Assembly: GCF_022899355.1 (NCBI RefSeq)
Contig: NZ_JALJCK010000014.1
Coordinates: 62,001 to 126,000, forward strand
From: Shinella yambaruensis
Lineage (GTDB): Bacteria; Pseudomonadota; Alphaproteobacteria; Rhizobiales; Rhizobiaceae
Length of the DNA stretch: 64,000 bases
Direction of reading: 5' to 3'
Every line of letters begins with the position of its first letter. Position 1 is the first letter of the stretch. Under the pieces are notes generated by a model. It did not search any database. It was not told where the DNA came from and worked only from the letters and a program-made list of their open reading frames with translations. Positions 8,008 to 18,082 of the stretch are shown piece by piece. The position numbers and the translations under genes are program-made.

Positions 8008-10044
8008 TCAAAACTCTTCCCAGTCCCCGTCATTCCCCTTGTCCTGCCGCACGCCGAGGGCGCCGGCCAGCTTTTCGCCGAGCGCCAGGGCCGGCGAGGT
8101 GACGGGACGCGAACCGCCGGTGGCCGGCTTGACGTTCCACTGGCCGGGCGACTTGCGGGCCAGGGCCGGCGCCGGGGCGGGCGCTACGGGCGGCGGGGTG
8201 GCCGCGGACGACACGACATGCAGGTGCGGCGCGTGCACGGTGCGGCCGGCAGCCGCGCTGCCGCCGACATTGAAGCGGCCGATCAGGGCGTTGAGCGCCT
8301 GGACCTCGGAGGCAAGGCCGTGGCTCGCGGCGGTCGTCTCCTCCACCATGGCGGCGTTCTTCTGCGTGCCCTGGTCCATCGCGTTGACGGCGGTGTTGAT
8401 TTCCTGGAGGCCGGTCGACTGTTCGCGCGCCGCCTCGACGATCGCCTGGACGTGGCCGTTGATCTCCTGCACCTCGGTGACGATCGCCTGCAGTGCGCGG
8501 CCCGTATCGTCGACGAGGGAGACGCCGGAGCGCACCTGCTCGCCCGAGGTGGTGATCAGCGCCTTGATCTCCTTGGCGGCCTTGGCCGAGCGCTGGGCGA
8601 GCTCGCGCACTTCCTGCGCCACGACGGCAAAGCCCTTGCCCGCCTCGCCCGCCCGGGCCGCTTCCACGCCCGCATTGAGGGCGAGCAGGTTGGTCTGGAA
8701 GGCGATCTCGTCGATGACGCCGATGATGCTGGTGATCTCGCTGGAGGACTTTTCGATCTCCTGCATGGCCGAAACGGCGCGGCGCACGATCTCGCCGGAT
8801 TTTTCCGCGCCCGAACGGGTGCGTGCGACGAGCTGGCCCGCCTCCTCCGCCCGCCGGGTGGAATCCCTGACAGTGGTGGTGATCTGTTCCAGCGCGGCGG
8901 CGGTCTCCTCGACGGAGGCGGCCTGCTGCTCGGTGCGGCGCGAAAGATCGTCGGCCGCGGCGCGGATCTGGCTGGCGCCGGCATCGATCGCACGGGCGTT
9001 CTCGCCGACCTCGCGCAGCGCATCGCTGAGGCGCGAGACGGAGGCGTTGAAATCCTCGCGCAACCGGTCGAGGTCCCCGTCGAAAGGTTTTTCGATGCGG
9101 CAGGTCATGTCGCCGCTCGCAAGCCTGCCGAGCGCATCGGCAAGGCTGGCGACGGCCTCCTGCACGCGGCCGCTGTCGCGGGTGCGCTCGGCCTCGCGCG
9201 CCTGGCGTTCGCCCTCGGCCCGGCGGCGGTCTTCGTCGCTCTGGCGCTCCAAGCGCTGGCGCTCGGCGGCATTGTCGCGGAAGACGGCGACGGTGCCGGC
9301 CATCTCGCCGATCTCGTCGCTGCGGTCGGCATGGGGAATGGCGAGCGCCGTATCGCCGTCCGCCAGCTTCTTCATCGCGCCGGCAAGGCCGGTGAGCGGC
9401 CTGACGACGCGGCGGTTGACGAGAAAGATCGCGGCGATCGCCAGGCCCATGGAGATGGCAAGCGATGCCCAGGTCAGCGCAAAGGCCGAGCCTTCCTCGC
9501 TGCGCGCCGAGAGGATCGTCTCGTCGGTGACCTTCTGGGTGCTGGCGACAAGGTCGCCCAGCGAGGCGCTGATCGCGTCGGCGCTCGCCTGCATCGGCCC
9601 CTTGTAGACTTCCAGCGCCGGCCCCTTGGCGGCGATGGCGGAGAACTGGATAAGCTTTGCGGCGTCGTCGAGATAGGTCTTCAGCGCCGCCTTGATGCCG
9701 TCGACCTCCGTGGCCGTGGCGGCGTTGCCGCTGTTGGCCGCGCCATAGCTGTCGACCATGCCGGCAAAGGCGTCGGCGCGCTCCTTGATCCGCCCCTCGA
9801 TACGGCCGATCTCATCTGGATCCATCGAGAGCAGGTGTTCGGAATAGATCGCGTTGAGCTCGGCGAAGGCGTGGCTGAGCTGCAGGATGCGGCTCATCTC
9901 GGGCATGCGCTCGGCGCCGATGCGCTCGATATGGCCGGTCATCGCCGAGAGGGAGCGGAAGGCGACGGCGCCCTGCAGGGCGCCCAGCACGACCATGAGG
10001 ACGAAGAGGGCGGGCAGGAGCCTGCTGATCCGGACATTACGCAT
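8008..10044 (-). CDS. Methyl-accepting chemotaxis protein with C-terminal DWEEF tether
   Basis: A 678-residue transmembrane chemoreceptor. TM1 is at residues ~8-30, followed by a ~160-residue helical periplasmic domain and TM2 at ~190-210. A HAMP follows ([23 protein letters not shown], then SDEIGEMA), then a second HAMP-like segment around [14 protein letters not shown] (~300). The signalling hairpin tip is unmistakable at ~445-480 ([23 protein letters not shown]). A proline/alanine-rich linker leads to the last five residues DWEEF, which fit the xWxxF pentapeptide that docks CheR/CheB in high-abundance receptors. The ligand is unknown. No che genes are adjacent, so it is an orphan receptor locus. 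Confidence 0.93.
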   Translation of the reverse strand: MRNVRISRLLPALFVLMVVLGALQGAVAFRSLSAMTGHIERIGAERMPEMSRILQLSHAFAELNAIYSEHLLSMDPDEIGRIEGRIKERADAFAGMVDSYGAANSGNAATATEVDGIKAALKTYLDDAAKLIQFSAIAAKGPALEVYKGPMQASADAISASLGDLVASTQKVTDETILSARSEEGSAFALTWASLAISMGLAIAAIFLVNRRVVRPLTGLAGAMKKLADGDTALAIPHADRSDEIGEMAGTVAVFRDNAAERQRLERQSDEDRRRAEGERQAREAERTRDSGRVQEAVASLADALGRLASGDMTCRIEKPFDGDLDRLREDFNASVSRLSDALREVGENARAIDAGASQIRAAADDLSRRTEQQAASVEETAAALEQITTTVRDSTRRAEEAGQLVARTRSGAEKSGEIVRRAVSAMQEIEKSSSEITSIIGVIDEIAFQTNLLALNAGVEAARAGEAGKGFAVVAQEVRELAQRSAKAAKEIKALITTSGEQVRSGVSLVDDTGRALQAIVTEVQEINGHVQAIVEAAREQSTGLQEINTAVNAMDQGTQKNAAMVEETTAASHGLASEVQALNALIGRFNVGGSAAAGRTVHAPHLHVVSSAATPPPVAPAPAPALARKSPGQWNVKPATGGSRPVTSPALALGEKLAGALGVRQDKGNDGDWEEF

Positions 10045-10199
10045 GACAGTTCCCTGATTGTCTTCGGCGGCACGGCTTCGTGCGGATGCGCAGAAGTTTA
10101 GGAGCGGTCGTTTAACGCCGGCTTAATGGACAGTCCCGACCTCCTGCCTTGCCGGCCGCTTTTCCACACCCTACATGCGCAAGCGAACAGGAGTTTTCG

Positions 10200-10925
10200 A
10201 TGATCCTCAACGCCGCCCGCCTTTCCCTCGCCAATCTCTTCGCCCCCGAGACGCGGGGCGTGTTCTGGAAGGTCATCGGCCTCACCCTTCTCGCGCTCAT
10301 CGTCCTGTGGTTCGGCCTTCGGGAAACCTTCATCGCCTTCGCCTGGCCCTTTCTGCAGGGCATGATGATGCCCGACCTGCCGGAATGGGCAGGCTGGCTC
10401 ACCTTCGTCTTCGGCATCCTCGCCAGCATAGGCCTCGCGCTCGGGCTCGCCCTCCTGCTCGCGCCGGTGACGGCGATCATCGCCGGCTTCTTCCTCGACG
10501 ACGTCGCCGAGGTCATCGAGAAACGCGACTATCCCGCGCAGGCGCCCGGACGGGCGCTGCCGATGGGCCAGGCGATCGCCGGCTCGGTCAAGTTCCTCGG
10601 CATCGTCATCCTCGGCAACCTTCTCGCGCTCTTCCTGCTGTTCATCCCCGGCATCAACCTCGTCGCCTTCTTCCTGGTCAACGGCTACCTGCTCGGCCGG
10701 GAGTTCTTCGAGTTCGCGGCGATGCGCCACCGCCCGCCGGCGGAGGCGCGCCTGTTTAGGGCCAAGCACGCCGCGACGGTGCTGATGGCCGGCCTGCTCA
10801 TTGCCGCCTTCCTGGCGATCCCGGTCGTCAACCTGCTGACGCCGCTCTTTGCCGCCGGCCTCATGGTGCATCTCCACAAGGCGCTGAGCGGCAAGGACCC
10901 CGGCTTTTCACTGCGGCAGAACTGA
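10200..10925 (+). CDS. EI24/CysZ-like membrane protein
   Basis: A 241-residue inner-membrane protein with about four hydrophobic segments (~23-42, ~66-100, ~140-165, ~195-220), matching the EI24 family that includes the sulfate permease CysZ. The family signature region [17 protein letters not shown] is present near residue 97. The ATG at 10200 has AGGAG seven bases upstream; the longer frame from 10149 is not needed. No cysteine-biosynthesis gene is beside it, so sulfate transport is only the family default. Its 3' end overlaps the convergent VOC gene by 18 bases. Confidence 0.8.
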   Translation: MILNAARLSLANLFAPETRGVFWKVIGLTLLALIVLWFGLRETFIAFAWPFLQGMMMPDLPEWAGWLTFVFGILASIGLALGLALLLAPVTAIIAGFFLDDVAEVIEKRDYPAQAPGRALPMGQAIAGSVKFLGIVILGNLLALFLLFIPGINLVAFFLVNGYLLGREFFEFAAMRHRPPAEARLFRAKHAATVLMAGLLIAAFLAIPVVNLLTPLFAAGLMVHLHKALSGKDPGFSLRQN

Positions 10926-11333
10926 CGCGTCGTACATGGCCGCATAGTCGGCGTTCGGCGGGATCGGCGTGATCACGTCGATCATCACGCCGTTCGGATC
11001 GGCGGTGATGAAGTGGCGCTGGCCGAAGTCCTCGTCGCGGATGTCGCGCAGGATCGGCAGGCCGGCGGCGCGCACCGCCTCATAGACCGCATCGACGTCC
11101 TCCACCTCGAAGTTCAGCAGCAGGCCGGAAACCTTGCCGCGGCCGACGGCCGGGATCGTCTCGTGGCTGCCGTCGAGCACGGCGAGCGTCACCTTCTCGT
11201 CCTCGCTGGACTGGAGATGGATGTACCAGTCGCTGGTGAAGAGCGCCTCGAAGCGGAAATGCTTTTCGTAGAAGGCGGCGGTGCCCGCCACGTCGTCGGT
11301 CATGATCACCGGATAATAGCTGGTCGTCTTCAT
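10908..11333 (-). CDS. VOC superfamily (glyoxalase/bleomycin-resistance-type) protein
   Basis: A 141-residue protein with one pair of VOC beta-alpha-beta-beta-beta units: [21 protein letters not shown] at the N-terminus, a central [17 protein letters not shown], and [16 protein letters not shown] near the C-terminus. The start at 11333 is backed by AAAGGAG seven bases upstream; the longer frame to 11582 runs into the TetR gene and is wrong. It is divergent from a TetR regulator across two palindromic operators, so its expression is very probably TetR-controlled. Substrate unknown; detoxification or antibiotic sequestration are family possibilities. Confidence 0.88.
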   Translation of the reverse strand: MKTTSYYPVIMTDDVAGTAAFYEKHFRFEALFTSDWYIHLQSSEDEKVTLAVLDGSHETIPAVGRGKVSGLLLNFEVEDVDAVYEAVRAAGLPILRDIRDEDFGQRHFITADPNGVMIDVITPIPPNADYAAMYDASVLPQ

Positions 11334-11409
11334 CGGGTTGCTCCTTTTTGCGTTTTCCACATGTCGGACGGCAAACCACGTGCGGTTTCGCTGGATTTGC
11401 CGGCGCAAT

Positions 11410-11461
11410 AAACATACAATCTGTATGTTTCTATCAAGTAACATACATTCTGTTTGTATGT
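11410..11461. promoter_or_regulatory. Tandem TetR-type operators
   Basis: Site 1 (11410-11430) is AAACATACA-atc-TGTATGTTT, a perfect 9+3+9 inverted repeat. Site 2 (11441-11461) contains ACATACA-ttc-TGTTTG and ends in TGTATGT, also an inverted repeat of ACATACA with TGTATGT (spacer 7). Both lie between the VOC and TetR genes and end 12 bases before the TetR start codon, so they should control both promoters. Confidence 0.82.
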
Positions 11462-11472
11462 AAAGGGGAAAA

Positions 11473-12048
11473 ATGGCACGCAGCAACAAGGAGCGCACGG
11501 AAGCGACCCGCCTCGCGCTGATCGAAGCGGCCCGGCGGCTTTTCGTGGACAGGGGATATGCGGACACGGCGACGCCCGACATCGTGGCGGAGGCCGGGGT
11601 GACGCGCGGCGCGCTCTATCACCATTTCGAGGATAAGAAGGCGCTGTTCCGCGCCACGCTGGAGCGCGAAGCGGAGGCCGTCGCCGCCCATATCGACACG
11701 GTCTCGCTGCCCGCCGGCTCGCCGCGCGAGGCGCTGCTGCTCGGCGCCGCTGCCTATTTCGATGCCATGGCTGTGCCCGGCCGCACGCGCCTGCTGCTGC
11801 TCGAGGCGCCCGCCGTGCTCGGTTTCGAGAGCGCCGGCGCGATCGACCGGGACAATGCCGAGGGCACGCTGAAGGCAGGGCTTTCCGACCTCATCGGCAA
11901 GGGCGCCGACGCAGCAAGGCTGCAGGCCCTGACGGACCTCATCTCCGCCGCCTTCGACCGCGCGGCGATCGCCATCGAGACGGGCGCGGACCGCAAGGCC
12001 TATGAGGACGCGGTCGCCAGCCTGCTGGACGGGCTCGTCAGGGCGTAG
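11473..12048 (+). CDS. TetR/AcrR-family transcriptional regulator
   Basis: A 191-residue regulator. Residues ~9-55 are the TetR helix-turn-helix ([20 protein letters not shown], then [21 protein letters not shown]). The remainder is a helical ligand domain resembling the C-terminal TetR domain seen next to VOC or efflux genes. A GGGG-containing ribosome site precedes the ATG. It is divergent from the VOC gene with two palindromes between them. Its 3' end overlaps nth by 11 bases in convergent orientation. Confidence 0.92.
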   Translation: MARSNKERTEATRLALIEAARRLFVDRGYADTATPDIVAEAGVTRGALYHHFEDKKALFRATLEREAEAVAAHIDTVSLPAGSPREALLLGAAAYFDAMAVPGRTRLLLLEAPAVLGFESAGAIDRDNAEGTLKAGLSDLIGKGADAARLQALTDLISAAFDRAAIAIETGADRKAYEDAVASLLDGLVRA

Positions 12049-12793
12049 GGCCGAAAAGCTGCGGCGGCAGCTCCACGAGCGGCGCCGGCACGTCGCAGGT
12101 CTTTTCCGGCGACTTGCACAGATCGGCGATGATACAGTGCTCGCATTCCGGCCGGCGCGCCTTGCAACAGTACCGCCCGTGCAGGATCAGCCAGTGATGC
12201 GCGTGGTAGAGATATTCGTCCGGGATGATGCGGATCAGCCGGTCCTCCACCTCGTCCGGCGTCTTGCCGGGCGCGAGGCGGAGGCGATTGGCGATGCGGA
12301 AGATATGCGTATCGACCGCCAGTGTCGCCTCGCCGAAGGCCATGGACAGCACCACATTCGCCGTCTTGCGCCCGACGCCGGGCAGCATGATCAGCTCCTC
12401 GCGGGTGCGCGGCACCTCGCCGCCGAAGCGGTCGACGAGCATCCGGCTGAGCGCGATGACGTTCTTGGCCTTGTTGCGGTAAAGACCGATCGTCTTGATA
12501 TAGTCGCGGACCTTTTCCTCGCCGAGCGCCAGCATCTTTTCCGGCGTGTCGGCGACTTTGAAGAGCGCGCGGGTCGCCTTGTTGACGCCGGCATCCGTCG
12601 CCTGGGCGGACAGCGCCACGGCGACGACGAGCGTGAAGGGATTGACGTGCTCCAGCTCGCCCTTCGGCTCCGGCCGCTGGATGGAGAAGCGCCGGAAGAT
12701 CTCCTTCAGCTCGTCCTGCGAATAGAGGCTCTTCGGCCGTGCCGGCGCCTTGCGCCGGGGCGCCGCTTTCTTCTTGATCGTTCCGTTTTCCAT
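12038..12793 (-). CDS. nth: Endonuclease III
   Basis: A 251-residue base-excision-repair DNA glycosylase/AP lyase for oxidised pyrimidines. The helix-hairpin-helix LPGVGRKTANVV (137-148) contains the catalytic Lys143, and VDTHIFRI (160-167) contains the catalytic Asp161. The [4Fe-4S] ligands are Cys210, 217, 220 and 226 in the expected C-x6-C-x2-C-x5-C spacing. A lysine/arginine-rich N-terminal extension of about 20 residues, usual in rhizobia, precedes the core. It is divergent from the DUF2244 gene. Confidence 0.97.
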   Translation of the reverse strand: MENGTIKKKAAPRRKAPARPKSLYSQDELKEIFRRFSIQRPEPKGELEHVNPFTLVVAVALSAQATDAGVNKATRALFKVADTPEKMLALGEEKVRDYIKTIGLYRNKAKNVIALSRMLVDRFGGEVPRTREELIMLPGVGRKTANVVLSMAFGEATLAVDTHIFRIANRLRLAPGKTPDEVEDRLIRIIPDEYLYHAHHWLILHGRYCCKARRPECEHCIIADLCKSPEKTCDVPAPLVELPPQLFGPTP

Positions 12794-12817
12794 GGTGCTT
12801 CCGCAGGACGCATGTCA

Positions 12818-12848
12818 TCGCGCAAAACCGCTACACAGTTTTGCGCGA
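12818..12848. repeat. 11-bp inverted repeat in the nth/DUF2244 divergent promoter region
   Basis: TCGCGCAAAAC (12818-12828) and its exact reverse complement (12838-12848) flank CGCTACACA. The core AAAACCGCTACACAGTTTTGC resembles the sequence at 31657-31677, so this may be a member of a dispersed rhizobial intergenic repeat rather than a specific operator. Confidence 0.6.
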
Positions 12849-12868
12849 CTTGCTTATAGTCATGCCCC

Positions 12869-13369
12869 ATGACGCAAGGCAACGCCGACATCACGATGAA
12901 CGACCTGCCGGTCTTTTCCGCCGAACTGCACCCCTACCGGTCGCTCGGGCGGAGCGGCCACCGCATCTTCTTCCTCATCGCGGGCGTGCTCAGCTTCGCC
13001 CACATGGCCGTTTTCATGATCTCCGGCGCCTGGCCGGTCGTCCTGTTCTTCGGTCTCGATTTCCTCGTGCTCTTCGGCGCCTTCTGGCTGAACAACCGGG
13101 CGGCGAAGGCCCGCGAGGTGGTCTTACTCTCGCGCACCAACATCTCGATCCGCAAGATCAGCCCGTCGGGCCGCGAGACCGAGCATGTCTTCAACCCGTT
13201 CTGGGCGCGCTTCCTCGTCTCGCGCAAGGCGAAGATCGGCATCACCGCCATGCATGTGCGCGGCAATGGCCGTGAGACGGATGTCGGCACCTTCCTGCCA
13301 CTCGACGACCGCGAACGCTTCGCCTCGGCCTTTTCCGGCGCGCTGGCGCGGGTCAAGCGCGGCTACTGA
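12869..13369 (+). CDS. DUF2244 integral membrane protein
   Basis: A 166-residue protein of the DUF2244 family, widespread in Alphaproteobacteria. The N-terminus carries the family motif FSAELHPYRSLGRSG. Two transmembrane helices follow (~33-52 and ~56-73), then a cytoplasmic domain with ISIRKISPSG, FNPFWARF and the C-terminal LPLDDRERFASAF. Function is unknown. Its place between nth and an Ada-type repair gene is the kind of rhizobial core synteny that says little about its own role. An in-frame ATG at 12896 (MNDLP) is an alternative start. Confidence 0.85.
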   Translation: MTQGNADITMNDLPVFSAELHPYRSLGRSGHRIFFLIAGVLSFAHMAVFMISGAWPVVLFFGLDFLVLFGAFWLNNRAAKAREVVLLSRTNISIRKISPSGRETEHVFNPFWARFLVSRKAKIGITAMHVRGNGRETDVGTFLPLDDRERFASAFSGALARVKRGY

Positions 13370-13492
13370 GCGTCGTTCTCGTCCGGCCCCGGACGCAAGG
13401 CGCCGCAAGTCCTCGCTCGATTGGCCCAACCGCAGGAATCGGGTGGCGGGGACGCCGGAGGCATGCTTTTCTGGCGGCACAGGAGAAGAACG

Positions 13493-14365
13493 ATGAACAT
13501 TGCCGCAACCCTGAAGACCGACATCACGCCCGAGGGCGACGACTACGCGACCGTCCGCCGGGTCATCGAGCTGATCACCGAGGACTATCGCGAACAGCCG
13601 GGCCTCGACGAAATCGCCGGCCGGCTCGACCAGTCGCCGACGCAGCTGCAGAAGACCTTCACCCGCTGGGCCGGCCTCTCGCCGAAGGCCTTCCTGCAGG
13701 CGGTGACGCTCGACCATGCCAAGCGGCTGCTGCGCCAGGAGGAACTGCCGCTGCTCGAGACGAGCTTCGAGGTCGGCCTTTCCGGCCCGGGCCGCCTGCA
13801 CGACCTCTTCGTCACGCACGAGGCGATGTCGCCCGGCGAATGGAAGGCGCGCGGCGCAGGCCTGACGATCCGCTACGGCCTGCACCCCTCGCCCTTCGGC
13901 GGGGCGCTCGTCATGATCACCGACCGCGGCCTTGCCGGCCTTGCCTTCACCGACGAGGCCGACGGCATGGACGCTTTCGAGGACATGTCATCGCGCTGGC
14001 CGAACGCGCATTATATGGAAGACCGAGAGGCGACCGCCGCCTATGCGGAACGCATCTTCGACCCGAAGCGCTGGGATCCCAAGGCGCCGCTGCGCGTCGT
14101 GCTGATCGGCTCGGATTTCCAGGTCCGCGTCTGGGAGGCGCTCTTGCGCATTCCGATGGGCTGCGCGGTCACCTATTCGTCGATCGCCGAAAAGCTCGGC
14201 CAGCCGACCGCCTCGCGCGCCGTCGGCGCCGCCGTCGGCCGCAACCCCATCTCCTTCGTCGTGCCCTGCCACCGGGCGCTCGGCAAGAGCGGGGCGCTGA
14301 CGGGCTACCACTGGGGCCTGACGCGCAAGCGCGCGATGCTGGGCTGGGAATCGGGCAAGGCCTGA
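13493..14365 (+). CDS. AraC-HTH/O6-alkylguanine-DNA alkyltransferase fusion (Ada-like)
   Basis: A 290-residue protein. Residues ~20-118 are an AraC-type DNA-binding domain (VRRVIELITEDYREQPGLDEIAGRLD; SPKAFLQAVTLDHAKRLL), and residues ~125-288 are the alkyltransferase with methyl-acceptor Cys259 in VVPCHRALG and the arginine-finger helix TASRAVGAAVGRNP. The N-terminal phosphotriester-repair domain of classical Ada, with its four zinc cysteines, is absent, so self-activation by methyl-phosphotriester transfer is not expected. The start at 13493 has AGGAG nearby. It directly reverses O6-alkylguanine; whether it also regulates transcription is open. Confidence 0.92.
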   Translation: MNIAATLKTDITPEGDDYATVRRVIELITEDYREQPGLDEIAGRLDQSPTQLQKTFTRWAGLSPKAFLQAVTLDHAKRLLRQEELPLLETSFEVGLSGPGRLHDLFVTHEAMSPGEWKARGAGLTIRYGLHPSPFGGALVMITDRGLAGLAFTDEADGMDAFEDMSSRWPNAHYMEDREATAAYAERIFDPKRWDPKAPLRVVLIGSDFQVRVWEALLRIPMGCAVTYSSIAEKLGQPTASRAVGAAVGRNPISFVVPCHRALGKSGALTGYHWGLTRKRAMLGWESGKA

Positions 14366-14374
14366 TGTAGCGCC

Positions 14375-14517
14375 GCCCCTCACCCTCACCCTAACCCTCT
14401 CCCCGCAAGCGGGGAGAGGGGACGTGCCCCACGCATGCTGTTATTTTAGCAAGCCGGTGCGGCATATCCCCTTCTCCCCGCTTGCGGGGAGAAGGTGCCG
14501 GCAGGCGGATGAGGGGC
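14375..14517. repeat. Composite palindromic intergenic repeat, copy 1
   Basis: Two hairpins share the CCCCGC/GCGGGG core: 14395-14406 with 14409-14420, and 14470-14481 with 14484-14495. The element is bounded by GCCCCTCA and TGAGGGGC. A second element of the same design lies at 19619-19777. The structure resembles the palindromic mosaic elements common in rhizobial intergenic regions. It sits between the convergent Ada-like gene and gpmA, and may also act as a bidirectional transcription stop. Confidence 0.8.
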
Positions 14518-14549
14518 GCTGCCGGCAGGAAGGCGTCAAAGGACAGCGC

Positions 14550-15185
14550 TCAGTGCGCGCCCGACATGTCCCCGAGCACGTCCTTCGACTTCACCGTCGA
14601 ATCCGCGTTCAGCACGTAGACCATCGGCACGCCGGTGGCGAGGTTGAGCTTCAGGATCTCTTCCTTGGAAAGCTTGTCGAGCACCATCACCAGCGAGCGC
14701 AGCGAATTGCCGTGGGCAGCGACGAGCACCTTCTCGCCGCGCAGCACGCGGGGCAGGATCTCCGTGAGATAGTAGGGCCAGACGCGGGCGCCGGTGTCGC
14801 GCAGGCTCTCGCCGCCCGGCGGCGGCACGTCGTAGGAGCGGCGCCAGATATGCACCTGCTCCTCGCCCCACTTGGCGCGGGCATCGTCCTTGTTGAGGCC
14901 CGAGAGGTCGCCGTAATCACGCTCGTTCAGCGCCTGGTCGCGGATCGTTTCCAGGCCGGGCTGGCCGATCTCGTCGAGGATGAGCGACAGCGTCTTCTGC
15001 GCGCGGGAAAGATCGGAGGTAAACGCGACATCGAACTTGATGCCGGTCTCGGCGATCGCCTTGCCGCCGGTCTTGGCCTCCTCGACGCCGAGCGCCGTCA
15101 GGTCCGGATCGCGCCAGCCGGTGAAGAGATTTTTCAGGTTCCATTCGCTCTGGCCGTGGCGAACGAGGACGAGGGTTCCGCTCAT
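14550..15185 (-). CDS. gpmA: 2,3-bisphosphoglycerate-dependent phosphoglycerate mutase
   Basis: A 211-residue glycolytic enzyme that interconverts 3- and 2-phosphoglycerate. The phosphorylated histidine is His10 in [12 protein letters not shown], with the family motifs [29 protein letters not shown] and the second histidine in [11 protein letters not shown]. The start ATG at 15183-15185 follows GGGAG; the longer frame to 15347 reaches into dapB. The length matches the short alphaproteobacterial dPGM type. It lies 82 bases downstream of dapB on the same strand. Confidence 0.96.
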   Translation of the reverse strand: MSGTLVLVRHGQSEWNLKNLFTGWRDPDLTALGVEEAKTGGKAIAETGIKFDVAFTSDLSRAQKTLSLILDEIGQPGLETIRDQALNERDYGDLSGLNKDDARAKWGEEQVHIWRRSYDVPPPGGESLRDTGARVWPYYLTEILPRVLRGEKVLVAAHGNSLRSLVMVLDKLSKEEILKLNLATGVPMVYVLNADSTVKSKDVLGDMSGAH

Positions 15186-15207
15186 ATGGTCTGTCTCCCG
15201 AGGGTTG

Positions 15208-15252
15208 GCATCGTTCCGAAACGTGGATACCGGTTTTCGGACAAAACGATGC
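15208..15252. repeat. Nested imperfect palindrome upstream of gpmA
   Basis: GCATCGTT (15208-15215) pairs with AACGATGC (15245-15252), and inside it CCGAAA (15216-15221) pairs with TTTCGG (15235-15240). The core, reading CCGAAA...ACCGGTTTTCGG, matches a motif that recurs widely in rhizobial intergenic DNA. It is more likely a dispersed repeat than a gene-specific site. Confidence 0.5.
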
Positions 15253-15267
15253 GAAAAAAAGAAACGA

Positions 15268-16086
15268 TCAGTTGAGCCCGAGCACGTCGAGCATGGAATA
15301 GAGGCCGGGCTTCCTGTCGCGCGCCCAGAGCGCCGCCTGCACGGCACCGCGGGCGAAGATCGAGCGGTCCGTCGCGCTGTGCGACAGGGTCACGATCTCG
15401 CCCTCGCCGGCCAGCATCACCGAATGGTCGCCGATGACGGAGCCGCCGCGCAGCGTGGCAAAGCCGATCGAGCCCGCGGGGCGCGGCCCGGTATGGCCGT
15501 CGCGCACGCGCACCGAATGGTCGGCCAGCGAAATGCCGCGGCCCTTCGCGGCGGCATCGCCGAGCAGCAGCGCGGTGCCCGAGGGCGCATCGACCTTGTG
15601 CTTGTGGTGCATTTCCAGCACCTCGATGTCCCAGTCGCCGGGGCCGAGAGCGCGGGCGGCGGTCTCGGTGAGGACGCCGAGCAGGTTGACGCCGAGGCTC
15701 ATATTGCCGGACTTGACGATGCGGGCGTGGCGGGCGGCGGCCTTGATCTTCTCGTCATCGGCCGGCGAGCAGCCGGTGGTGCCGATGACATGCACGATGC
15801 GCGCCTGCGCGGCGAGGCCGGCAAATTCGATCGTTGCGGCGGGCGCGGTGAAATCCAGGACGCCCTCCGCCGCGACGAAGGCTTCGAGCGGCTTGTCGGT
15901 GACGGGAACGCCGATCGGCCCGAGGCCGGCAAGCTCTCCCGCATCGCGGCCGATGAAGGGCGAGCCTTCGCGCTCGACCGCCGCGAAGACCGCCGCGCCC
16001 TCGATCGCGTGGATCGTGCGGATCAGCGTCTGGCCCATGCGGCCCGCCGCCCCCACGACGACCAGCTTCATTGCGTTGCCGCTCAT
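15268..16086 (-). CDS. dapB: 4-hydroxy-tetrahydrodipicolinate reductase
   Basis: A 272-residue NAD(P)H-dependent enzyme of lysine and diaminopimelate synthesis. The nucleotide-binding glycine loop is [14 protein letters not shown] (9-22). The substrate-binding catalytic motif is HHKHK at 160-164, followed by DAPSGTA. Other conserved stretches are GTTG (112-115) and SGNMSLGVN (136-144). The start at 16086 places the Rossmann strand at the N-terminus as usual; the upstream frame to 16242 overlaps the ABC exporter gene and is not used. It lies in a same-strand run after the exporter and before gpmA. Confidence 0.96.
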   Translation of the reverse strand: MSGNAMKLVVVGAAGRMGQTLIRTIHAIEGAAVFAAVEREGSPFIGRDAGELAGLGPIGVPVTDKPLEAFVAAEGVLDFTAPAATIEFAGLAAQARIVHVIGTTGCSPADDEKIKAAARHARIVKSGNMSLGVNLLGVLTETAARALGPGDWDIEVLEMHHKHKVDAPSGTALLLGDAAAKGRGISLADHSVRVRDGHTGPRPAGSIGFATLRGGSVIGDHSVMLAGEGEIVTLSHSATDRSIFARGAVQAALWARDRKPGLYSMLDVLGLN

Positions 16087-16165
16087 GTCCCGTTCCATCC
16101 CTTCTGCGGAGCGCCGGCGCGCTCCCGTTCCTGTCTTTCCGCAAGGCTGCCCGTTTTGGAGCGGC

Positions 16166-17962
16166 CTATTTGCCCGTGCTGCCGGCGGCGGGTGCCTGGA
16201 GGCTGTTGAGGCGAGCGTAGAGGCCGTTCTCCCGGCTCGCAAGCGCCTCGTGCGTGCCCTCTTCGGCGACCGTTCCGCCCTGCATGACGATGATCTTGTC
16301 GGCCCGCACGATGGTGGAGAGCCGGTGCGCGATGACGACCACGGTGCGCCCGCTCATCGCCTCGTCGAGCGCCTTCTGCACCGCCTGCTCGGATTCCGTG
16401 TCGAGCGCCGAGGTCGCCTCGTCGAGCAGGAGGATCGGCGCACCCCGCACCAGCGCACGGGCGATCGACAGCCGCTGGCGCTGGCCGCCGGAAAGCGTCA
16501 CGCCATTCTCGCCGACGGGCGTGTCGTAGCCGAGCGGCTGGGCGAGGATGAAATCATGCGCATAGGCATGGCGCGCCGCCTCCTCGATCTCCGCATCCGT
16601 CGCATCGGGGCGGCCGTAGCGGATATTGTCGCGGATCGTGCCCTCGAAGAGATAGGGCTGCTGGGAGACATAGGCGATGGCGTTGCGCAGCGACTGTTTC
16701 GTCACATGGGCGATGTCCTGCCCGTCGATGAGGATCTCGCCCTCTTCCGGATCGTAGAAGCGCGGGATGAGGTTGATGACCGTCGACTTGCCGGCGCCGG
16801 ACGGTCCGACGAGCGCCGTCGTGCGGCCGCCCTCGGCGGTGAAGCTCACGCCCTTGAGGATCGCCTCGTTTTCCGAATAGCCGAAGCGCACGCCCCGGAA
16901 GGTGATCGTGGCATCGGAAACGACGAGCGGCCTTGCATCCGGCCGGTCGGCCTGGCGCGGCTTCAGGTCGAGGACCTCGTAGATCATGCGGGCATTGACG
17001 ACCGCGCGTTCCAGCGAGACCTGCAGGCGGGCAAGGCGCTTTGCCGGGTCGTAGGCCATCAGCAGCGCCGCGACGAAGGAAAAGAAGGCGCCCGGCAGCA
17101 CGCCGCCATAGATCGAGCGGTAGGCGGCATAGGCGAGCACGCCGGCGATGGCCGCGCCGGCGAAGGTCTCGGTCATCGGCGCCGTGCGCTCGGTCAGCCG
17201 CGCGATGCGGTTGGAGCGGCTTTCGGCCCGGTCGATGATGCCCTCGACCTTGGCCTTCAGCTGCGCCTCCATGGTGAAGGCCTTGACGATGGCAATGCCC
17301 TGGATCGTCTCCTGCATGGCGCCGAGCACGTGGCTGTTGAGCTCGACGGATTCGCGCGTGGCGCTGCGCAGGCGCCTGGAGACGTAGCGCAGGCCGATCA
17401 GGAGCGGCGGGGCGACGACGAAGACGATCAGCGTCAGCAGCCAGTCCTTGGAGATCATCACGCCGATGAGGGCGACGAGCGTCAGGAAGTCACGCGCGAC
17501 CGACGTCACCGTCATGTTCAGGACATCGCGGATGCCGGTGACGTTCTGGCTGATCTGGGCGGCGAGATAGGCCGAGCGCGATTCGTTGAAATAGCCGACG
17601 CTGAGCGCCATCAGGTGCGAATAGAGCCGGCGCTGGTAGCGCGCGACGATGTTGTTGCCGATCTTCGACAGGATGACGGCCTGGTAATAGGTGGCAAAGC
17701 CGCGCAGCACGAAGGCGATGAAGATCGAGCCGCAGATGAGGGCGACGAGGTCGGCGCGCTTGTTGGCGAAGGCCTCGTTGACCACCGATTCCATGATCCA
17801 GGCGGTAAAACCCGTCGTGCCGGCGACGACGGCGAGGCAGAGGATGGCCAGAACATAGCCACGGACGTGCTCGCGGCCGTTTTCGGCGATGATGCGCTTG
17901 AGCACGGTGGCGACGGTGTCGGAGCTGACGTGTGGGCGCTCGGTTCGACTCTTATCGGCCAA
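16166..17962 (-). CDS. MsbA-like ABC exporter (fused permease-ATPase)
   Basis: A 598-residue half-transporter. Residues ~35-330 hold six transmembrane helices (type I ABC exporter domain) and residues ~355-590 the ATPase, with Walker [10 protein letters not shown], signature LSGGQRQR, Walker [13 protein letters not shown] and the H-loop IAHRLST. The nearest well-known relatives are lipid A/lipid exporters of the MsbA type, but the substrate cannot be read from sequence. The only suitable start is TTG at 17962, preceded by AGGAAAG about 9 bases away; the next in-frame ATG would remove the first transmembrane helix. Confidence 0.92.
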   Translation of the reverse strand: MADKSRTERPHVSSDTVATVLKRIIAENGREHVRGYVLAILCLAVVAGTTGFTAWIMESVVNEAFANKRADLVALICGSIFIAFVLRGFATYYQAVILSKIGNNIVARYQRRLYSHLMALSVGYFNESRSAYLAAQISQNVTGIRDVLNMTVTSVARDFLTLVALIGVMISKDWLLTLIVFVVAPPLLIGLRYVSRRLRSATRESVELNSHVLGAMQETIQGIAIVKAFTMEAQLKAKVEGIIDRAESRSNRIARLTERTAPMTETFAGAAIAGVLAYAAYRSIYGGVLPGAFFSFVAALLMAYDPAKRLARLQVSLERAVVNARMIYEVLDLKPRQADRPDARPLVVSDATITFRGVRFGYSENEAILKGVSFTAEGGRTTALVGPSGAGKSTVINLIPRFYDPEEGEILIDGQDIAHVTKQSLRNAIAYVSQQPYLFEGTIRDNIRYGRPDATDAEIEEAARHAYAHDFILAQPLGYDTPVGENGVTLSGGQRQRLSIARALVRGAPILLLDEATSALDTESEQAVQKALDEAMSGRTVVVIAHRLSTIVRADKIIVMQGGTVAEEGTHEALASRENGLYARLNSLQAPAAGSTGK

Positions 17963-18082
17963 TAAACTGACTTTCCTGCACGGTCCTGCGGCACCGGGAG
18001 GATGTGCCGCGCTGGACCCGCTCTATAGGGGCTCGGCCCCTCTTTGGCGAGTCCGAGGCGCGGCGAAGCGCCTGCGGAGGCT

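Noticed and set aside
7139-9607. 822-residue plus-strand frame
   Set aside because: It covers the GntR gene in another frame and then the chemoreceptor antisense; no recognisable protein.
14375-14517. CRISPR array
   Set aside because: There are only two inverted hairpin units, no regularly spaced direct repeats and no cas genes; it is a palindromic repeat element.
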